A DNA stretch of 9,665 nt from Actinobacteria bacterium UBA3086. GTDB lineage: Bacteria > Actinomycetota > Coriobacteriia > Anaerosomatales > UBA3086. Positions 5,922 through 9,665 of the stretch are shown one piece after another. The stretch's first letter is position 1; every line of letters begins with the position of its first letter. Under the pieces are notes generated by a model that saw only the letters and a program-made list of their open reading frames with translations, was not told where the DNA came from and did not search any database. Where the stretch lies: NCBI GenBank assembly GCA_002367305.1, contig DFBG01000138.1:1809-11473 (forward strand), given 5' to 3'. The position numbers were made by a program, and so were the translations under genes.

Positions 5922-6437
5922 GTGAACTTGGATTCCTATATTCGTGACATTCCTGACTTTCCCAAGGAGGGCATCGTCTTCAAGGACATCACGCCGCTCC
6001 TTGCAAGCCCGGAGGGTTTCAAGCAGACCATCGATGTCCTTGCCGACGAGTACGCCGACGCCGGCGTGACCAAGGTGATGGGTGCGGAAGCACGCGGTTT
6101 CATCTTTGGTGGCGCACTCGCGTATCGTTTGGGCGCTGGTTTCGTCCCTGCTCGCAAGCCGGGCAAGTTGCCCGCTGCGATCACGAGCGCGCAGTATTCG
6201 CTTGAATACGGGACTGATACGCTCGAGATGCATATGGATGCCATTACATCCGCCGACGTGGTACTCATCGTTGACGATGTTCTCGCCACGGGTGGAACGG
6301 CGTCCGCTAAGGCTGAACTCGTGAACTCAGTCGGAGCACGCGTCGCAGGTTTCGCGTTCCTGATCGAACTCGATTTCCTGAGCGGTCGCGATAAGCTCGG
6401 AGACGAGCGGATCGTGTCTCTGATACACGTCGACTAA
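5922..6437 (+). CDS. apt: Adenine phosphoribosyltransferase
   Basis: This enzyme makes AMP from adenine and PRPP (purine salvage, cytoplasm). Seen: NLDSYIRDIPDFPKEGIVF at the N-terminus, MGAEARGFIFGGALAYRLG (base and loop region), RKPGKLP with the flexible-loop start, and the PRPP motif VVLIVDDVLATGGTASA. I chose GTG 5922 because family proteins begin at this position, the GAGGAGG at 5907-5913 is then 8 bases away, and the product is 171 residues, the usual length. ATG 5916 in the same frame gives two extra residues but leaves only 2 bases after the SD. A TTG at 5886 would be much less likely. It lies 88 bases after the channel gene and may have its own promoter. In actinobacteria apt is often near relA/rel; here the next gene is convergent and unrelated. 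Confidence 0.96.
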   Translation: MNLDSYIRDIPDFPKEGIVFKDITPLLASPEGFKQTIDVLADEYADAGVTKVMGAEARGFIFGGALAYRLGAGFVPARKPGKLPAAITSAQYSLEYGTDTLEMHMDAITSADVVLIVDDVLATGGTASAKAELVNSVGARVAGFAFLIELDFLSGRDKLGDERIVSLIHVD

Positions 6438-6498
6438 GAGGACTTTTTCACGGGTCTTGTCGATCTTGTGTAGCGGATCATGAGTAGTGGATAACCAT

Positions 6499-6526
6499 CA
6501 GGGGCCCCGGAGTATCGGGGCTCTTG
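6499..6526. terminator. Bidirectional hairpin terminator candidate between convergent genes
   Basis: CAGGGGCCCCG (6499-6509), loop GAGTAT, and CGGGGCTCTTG (6516-6526) form an 11-bp stem with two G-U pairs on the plus-strand RNA, including a perfect GC-rich 6-bp core. It lies between the apt stop and the stop of the convergent RlpA-like gene. The T-tract is poor on both strands (TCCGTTTC on plus), so termination efficiency is uncertain, but position and stem strength fit a shared terminator. Confidence 0.6.
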
Positions 6527-6540
6527 TCCGTTTCAGAGGG

Positions 6541-7638
6541 TCAGTTTGCGCCTGCTACGGAGACGAACTCGGCGTGTACGGGCTGCACACCTGAGAATCC
6601 GAGAGCGGTCGCCGCTGCTTTGGAGAGATCGATGTCGCGACCAGCGATGAATGGACCGCGATCGTTCACGACGACTATGATTCGGCGCTCACCACGCGTG
6701 AGGGCGAGGCGAGTGCCGAAGGGGAGCGTGCGGGATGCACAGGTGAGGTCATCCTGGTTGAATATCTGACCTGATGCGGTCTGTCGCCCGTTGAACCCCG
6801 GCCCGTACCACGAGCAGACTGCGGTGAACGCCTGGCCCGTAACCACGTAGCTCTGTGGCTGATGCGCGGGAACGATGAAAGTCCGGTCGGTGTAGGGCGC
6901 CACGGTCGCCGTCCCCATGGGGATCGGCGTGCCGATAGGGATGGAGCCGTTCATCCATTCGCGACGCGTCATCGCCGTGCTGGAGCGACGCGCCGCTAGG
7001 ATCCGTAGAGAGTTCTCACCCAGTCGCGCCACCAAGCTCCGTTGTTCCTTGAGGGCCGTCTCGAGTTCATCAACGCTCACACGCTGGATGTTCTTGAGTT
7101 CGACCAGCTGTGCTTTGAGATCATCGAGTACGGATGCTTGATACTCGGCCTCGGCGGCAGCGATGATTGCGTGCTTGTACGCGATCTCGTCCTGCTCAGC
7201 GATACGGGTGAGCAGGAGCGCCCAGTTCACGAAGTCTGAGATTGACTCTGCCTCGAGCAATATCTGTATCGGATTCTGTATACGGCTCTTGTATATGCGT
7301 ATCAGGCGACCCTGGTAGGCGACCTTGGCGCGGGAGAGTTCCAGCCGAGTGGCCGCCAAGATGTCCTGCTGCTCGAACATGCGAATATTGACGACGTCGA
7401 TTCGTTCGGTCAACGCCACGTCATCGGACCTGTGTGCGTCGATGAGGTCCTCGAGTTCGAGGACACGTGCTGTGGCGGCGTCGAGTGCTTCGGTGTTGGG
7501 AACGATAGGCGCCGCGGTGGAGGTTGTCGGGGTAGACGACGTCTCACTGCCTGGTGCAGCGAATGCTGTAACGGGGATCGATATGACGAGCCATGCCGCG
7601 AGGGCGACACTCAGAACTCTCTGTAGGGTACCTTGCAC
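6541..7638 (-). CDS. Exported protein with PcsB/EnvC-like coiled coil and RlpA-like double-psi beta-barrel
   Basis: A 365-residue secreted protein. Residues 1-28 form a signal peptide (hydrophobic VLSVALAAWLVISIPVTAFA, cleavage near AFA-AP), followed by a Ser/Thr/Pro linker (30-48), a coiled coil at about 50-218 with RLIRIYKSRIQNPIQILLEA typical of the PcsB/EnvC/CwlO type, a Pro/Gly linker, and an RlpA-like double-psi beta-barrel from about 270 to 362 (SWYGPGFNGRQTASG, TLPFGTRLALT, VVVNDRGPFIAGRDIDLS). RlpA is a septal lytic transglycosylase in Pseudomonas. Its two residues reported as catalytic, the Glu of GExF and the His of TAAH, are Gln291 and Ser302 here, so cutting activity is doubtful; glycan binding is possible. 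Cys275 and Cys300 could form a disulfide outside the cell. The start is GTG with GGGAG 6-7 bases upstream. It is divergent from the NlpC/P60 gene, which shares its N-terminal architecture. Confidence 0.9.
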   Translation of the reverse strand: MQGTLQRVLSVALAAWLVISIPVTAFAAPGSETSSTPTTSTAAPIVPNTEALDAATARVLELEDLIDAHRSDDVALTERIDVVNIRMFEQQDILAATRLELSRAKVAYQGRLIRIYKSRIQNPIQILLEAESISDFVNWALLLTRIAEQDEIAYKHAIIAAAEAEYQASVLDDLKAQLVELKNIQRVSVDELETALKEQRSLVARLGENSLRILAARRSSTAMTRREWMNGSIPIGTPIPMGTATVAPYTDRTFIVPAHQPQSYVVTGQAFTAVCSWYGPGFNGRQTASGQIFNQDDLTCASRTLPFGTRLALTRGERRIIVVVNDRGPFIAGRDIDLSKAAATALGFSGVQPVHAEFVSVAGAN

Positions 7639-7703
7639 CCAAGTCTCCCGTGACGGGGGTCATGTCATCCTAAGCTCGTCCAGCGAATGAGCCGAGACTG
7701 ATT

Positions 7704-7713
7704 ATGGTATCAT
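7704..7713. promoter_or_regulatory. Symmetric extended -10 shared by the divergent cell-wall genes
   Basis: ATGGTATCAT reads as extended -10 TGGTATCAT on the plus strand (TG 7705-7706, hexamer 7708-7713), and as TGATACCAT on the minus strand (7712 down to 7704). Both orientations face a start codon 60-75 bases away, with no clear -35 on either side. Symmetric -10 elements are known to drive divergent transcription in bacteria. Confidence 0.5.
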
Positions 7714-7718
7714 TTTCA

Positions 7719-7740
7719 CGTGAATCAATGCTGATTCGCG
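7719..7740. promoter_or_regulatory. Inverted repeat at the expected transcription start of the NlpC/P60 gene
   Basis: CGTGAATCA (7719-7727), loop ATGC, and TGATTCGCG (7732-7740) form a 9-bp stem with one G-U pair. It begins where a transcript from the -10 at 7708-7713 would start, so it could be an operator at +1, or a hairpin at the extreme 5' end that stabilises the mRNA. No regulator family was recognised from the half-site TGAATCA. Confidence 0.45.
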
Positions 7741-7784
7741 CATGACGGTCCTCTTCGTAGAACCACATCGCAGCCGGAGGTATC

Positions 7785-8924
7785 GTGCAGTTCCGCTCAC
7801 CAAAAGCGGTTCACTCGCTCACACGACTCATCGTGTGTTCCATTCTCGTATTTTCATCGACCGGTTACGCGATAGCCGAACCCGGCGATGTTTCCACGCC
7901 TGAGATCGAGGCCATGCGTGCCGAGGCCGATGCTGCCCAGGCGCAACTCTCCGAACTCGCCGCCCAGGTCGAACTCCGTACGGAGGAGTTCGCAGAGATC
8001 CAAGCGGCGCTCGATGCCACGGACGTGGAACTCAAGGTCACCGCTGAGGAGCTCAGGCAAGCACGAGTTGCACTTGCGGCCGCTCAGAGGGTTCTGGCGG
8101 AGCGGGCAACGCGCATGTACCGAGCGGGAAGCGTCAATGTTATAGAGGTGCTGCTCGATACCGTTTCCTTCAATGACCTCATTTCTCGTTTGGACTTCCT
8201 CTCGCGCATAGGACGCAGTGACGCGACTGCAGTTGAAGTGGTCAAGGAAACTCAGCGACGCGTGGAGCTCGCTCAGGCGAGTCTTGAGGCGCGACGTACT
8301 GAGCAGGCCACGTTGCGGGACAACGCAGCGGCCAAGAAGACGCAGGTCGAGCAGGCGCTGGAGCGTCAGGCACAGTACATCGCCCGACTCGACGGTGAGA
8401 TCACGGCGCTCGTCGAAGCTGAGCGCGAACGACAGAGGATCGAGGCTGAAGCGGCTGCTGCACGGGCCGCAGAGGCGGCTAAAGCGGCTGCTGAACGGGC
8501 TGCCGCGGTTGAGAGGTACACGGATATCGAGGGATTGGGTATCGGTCGTCCTGAAGCGGTCACGGGAGGGTTGCAATACATTGGCGTTCCCTACGTGTGG
8601 GGCGGGTCGACTCCGGCCGGTTTCGACTGCTCGGGGCTCACACAGTACGTGTACGCAGAGATCGGGATTTCGATTCCCAGGAACAGTCGGTCGCAGTATC
8701 AGGCGGGGGAGCACATACCCAGTGATCGAGTCGATCTCTTGGTTCCCGGTGATCTGGTCTTCTTCGGCTACAACGGCGACCCTTCTCAGGTGCATCACGT
8801 CGGCATATACGTGGGCAATGGAGACTACCTGCATGCGCCTCAAACCGGCGAGACGGTCAAGGTGCAGTCCCTCACCGGACGCATCACGCGTTCCGGGGAC
8901 TACGTGGGCGCGTCGCGCTTCTGA
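7785..8924 (+). CDS. Exported NlpC/P60 peptidoglycan endopeptidase with coiled-coil domain
   Basis: A 379-residue secreted cell-wall hydrolase. The signal peptide spans residues 1-31 (cleavage after AIA), and a long coiled coil of the PcsB/RipA/CwlO type runs from about 38 to 245, with ATRMYRAGSVNVIEVLLD and SFNDLISRLDFLSRIG at 108-142. Its end (about 211-243) is an Ala/Glu/Arg-rich helix. The NlpC/P60 domain covers about 255-379: PYVWGGSTPAGFDCSGLTQY with catalytic Cys282, HHVGIYVG with His338, and His350 in HAPQTG as third residue. The family cuts D-gamma-glutamyl-diamino acid bonds in peptide stems, and the coiled coil normally keeps the enzyme off until a divisome partner such as FtsEX acts. 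The triad is complete. The start is GTG at 7785 with GGAGG at 7776-7780. It is divergent from the RlpA-like gene. Confidence 0.95.
   Translation: MQFRSPKAVHSLTRLIVCSILVFSSTGYAIAEPGDVSTPEIEAMRAEADAAQAQLSELAAQVELRTEEFAEIQAALDATDVELKVTAEELRQARVALAAAQRVLAERATRMYRAGSVNVIEVLLDTVSFNDLISRLDFLSRIGRSDATAVEVVKETQRRVELAQASLEARRTEQATLRDNAAAKKTQVEQALERQAQYIARLDGEITALVEAERERQRIEAEAAAARAAEAAKAAAERAAAVERYTDIEGLGIGRPEAVTGGLQYIGVPYVWGGSTPAGFDCSGLTQYVYAEIGISIPRNSRSQYQAGEHIPSDRVDLLVPGDLVFFGYNGDPSQVHHVGIYVGNGDYLHAPQTGETVKVQSLTGRITRSGDYVGASRF
8451..8503 (+). repeat. Imperfect direct repeat in the Ala-rich helix
   Basis: Two 20-base copies, 8451-8470 and 8484-8503, both beginning GCGGCTGCTG and differing at two positions, lie 33 bases apart in the coiled-coil end of the NlpC/P60 gene. 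They encode AAAARAAEAAKAAAERAAAV-type sequence. The 11-codon period fits a duplicated coiled-coil segment and so a likely site of length variation. Confidence 0.5.
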
Positions 8925-8978
8925 AGTTCGCGTTCCATGAGCGCCCAATCGAGCTTCGATACACACTGCTGAACTGGG

Positions 8979-8996
8979 GATACCCTGTGGTATCAT
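8979..8996 (+). promoter_or_regulatory. Extended -10 promoter with overlapping inverted repeat before iorA
   Basis: TGGTATCAT (8988-8996) is an extended -10, with the same ten bases TGGTATCATT as the divergent promoter at 7705-7714. It overlaps an inverted repeat GATACC (8979-8984), CTGT, GGTATC (8989-8994), which could bind a repressor over the -10. The -35 is weak (CTGAAC at 8969-8974, 16-base spacer). The expected leader is about 53 bases. Confidence 0.5.
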
Positions 8997-9056
8997 TCGT
9001 CCAATTCCGAACAGGCGGACACACGCGTGGTTCAGGCGCGTTCGAGGGGTAGAAAC

Positions 9057-9665
9057 GTGGACAATCAGACACTCCTTTCCGGAAATGAAGCGATCGCTCG
9101 CGGCGCATGGGAAGCTGGCGTCACGATAGGTGTCGGATATCCAGGCACGCCTTCCACTGAAACGCTTGAAACGTTTGTGAAGCTGCCCGACGTCTATGCG
9201 GAGTGGGCACCCAATGAAAAGGTCGCCCTAGAAGTCGCCGCTGGCGTCAGTTTGGGCGGCGCACGCGTGCTTGTGACCATGAAGCATGTGGGTCTCAATG
9301 TGGCCGCCGATCCGTTGTTCACACTCGCCTACACGGGGGTTCGTGGCGGACTCGTCATCCTCGTCGCCGATGATCCCGGTATGCACTCATCGCAGAACGA
9401 GCAGGACACACGAAACTACGCACGCTTCGCTCGAGTCCCCGTGCTTGAACCTGCGGATTCCAACGAGGCGCTCGCGTTCACCAAGCAGGCCTTCGAAATA
9501 TCGGAGCGATTCGATATTCCGGTCATAGTCCGTTCAACGACGCGGATCTCGCACTCCAAGGGACTTGTGGAACTTCATGACCGAGTGACACCGACGGTAC
9601 CCGGAGAGTACGAGTCCGATCCCGCCAAGTGGGTCATGATGCCTGCGATGGCTCGACGTCGCAGG
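9057..9665 (+). CDS. iorA: Indolepyruvate ferredoxin oxidoreductase alpha subunit, 3' partial
   Basis: This subunit binds thiamine diphosphate and 4Fe-4S clusters. With IorB it oxidatively decarboxylates aryl pyruvates from aromatic amino acids to aryl-CoA, reducing ferredoxin, in anaerobes. Only the first 203 residues are in the window; the full protein is usually about 600. Seen: LLSGNEAIARGAWEAGVTIG and GYPGTPSTET (residues 27-36), WAPNEKVALEVAAGVSLGGAR (50-70) with the conserved NEK, KHVGLNVAADPLFTLAYTG (76-94), and ADDPGMHSSQNEQDTRNYARF (104-124), all signature stretches of the IorA N-terminal domain. The ferredoxin-like cluster domain would lie beyond the window. The start is GTG at 9057, with GAGGGG at 9044-9049 and a 7-base spacer. 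iorB usually follows directly. It is on the same strand as the NlpC/P60 gene but has its own promoter candidate. Confidence 0.95.
   Translation, partial: MDNQTLLSGNEAIARGAWEAGVTIGVGYPGTPSTETLETFVKLPDVYAEWAPNEKVALEVAAGVSLGGARVLVTMKHVGLNVAADPLFTLAYTGVRGGLVILVADDPGMHSSQNEQDTRNYARFARVPVLEPADSNEALAFTKQAFEISERFDIPVIVRSTTRISHSKGLVELHDRVTPTVPGEYESDPAKWVMMPAMARRRR

Noticed and set aside
6413..6447. CGTGT/ACACG hairpin followed by TTTTT near the apt stop, as a terminator
   Set aside because: The stem is only 5 bp, lies inside the coding end, and the T-run is 13 bases away. The GC-rich hairpin at 6499-6526 is a better candidate.
7854..8996. Long open frame on the minus strand, 380 codons, opposite the NlpC/P60 gene
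   Set aside because: It lies antisense to a gene with signal peptide, coiled coil and full catalytic triad. Its product is Arg/Leu-rich without recognisable motifs, as expected from the reverse reading of a GC-rich coiled-coil gene.
1..9665. CRISPR array, insertion sequence, prophage or tRNA/rRNA gene
   Set aside because: No regularly spaced repeats, transposase-like proteins, terminal inverted repeats with target duplications, or cloverleaf-like sequences were seen. Composition appears even across the window.

Overview
The window looks like chromosomal core sequence from a high-GC Gram-positive bacterium, most likely a deep-branching anaerobic actinobacterium (Coriobacteriia or the OPB41/Anaerosomatales group). 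This is inferred from four things: an RsiG-like protein, an FHA (GarA-like) gene next to a Rv1828/FtsR-type MerR gene, frequent GTG starts with strong GGAGG sites, and an anaerobe-type indolepyruvate:ferredoxin oxidoreductase. No mobile element, CRISPR array, tRNA or rRNA was seen, and genes fill nearly all of the sequence.

Layout. 1-1985: the 3' part of gcvPB (glycine decarboxylase subunit 2), followed closely by a lipoate-protein ligase/octanoyltransferase-family gene. The second could supply the lipoyl group that the glycine cleavage H protein needs. 1986-2642: an extended -10 promoter candidate, then two small genes. The first encodes an RsiG-like protein (family role: c-di-GMP-responsive anti-sigma factor); the second encodes an 85-residue helical protein of unknown function. 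2682-5833: a tightly packed run of five genes: zinc-ribbon/FHA protein, MerR regulator (FtsR/Rv1828 type), a PD-(D/E)XK-fold-like protein, hypoxanthine phosphoribosyltransferase, and a two-TM potassium channel with a C-terminal RCK module. The last four junctions overlap by 4, 4, 4 and 1 nt, so translation is probably coupled. 5922-6437: adenine phosphoribosyltransferase, giving a second purine-salvage enzyme close to hpt.

6499-8924: after a hairpin between convergent genes comes a divergent pair of exported cell-wall proteins. One (minus strand) ends in an RlpA-like double-psi beta-barrel and the other (plus strand) in an NlpC/P60 endopeptidase domain. Both carry the same kind of PcsB/EnvC-like N-terminal coiled coil. 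Their start codons are 146 bp apart and they appear to share a symmetric extended -10 element. 9057-9665: the 5' part of iorA, cut off by the window end.

Points most worth a second look: the RsiG-like protein with a nearly intact c-di-GMP motif (Gln replaced by His); a strong internal Shine-Dalgarno and ATG exactly between the pore and RCK parts of the channel; the RlpA domain lacking both residues reported as catalytic; the FHA protein with a zinc ribbon where GarA carries its phospho-switch; and the endonuclease-fold protein embedded in a regulator/purine-salvage operon.
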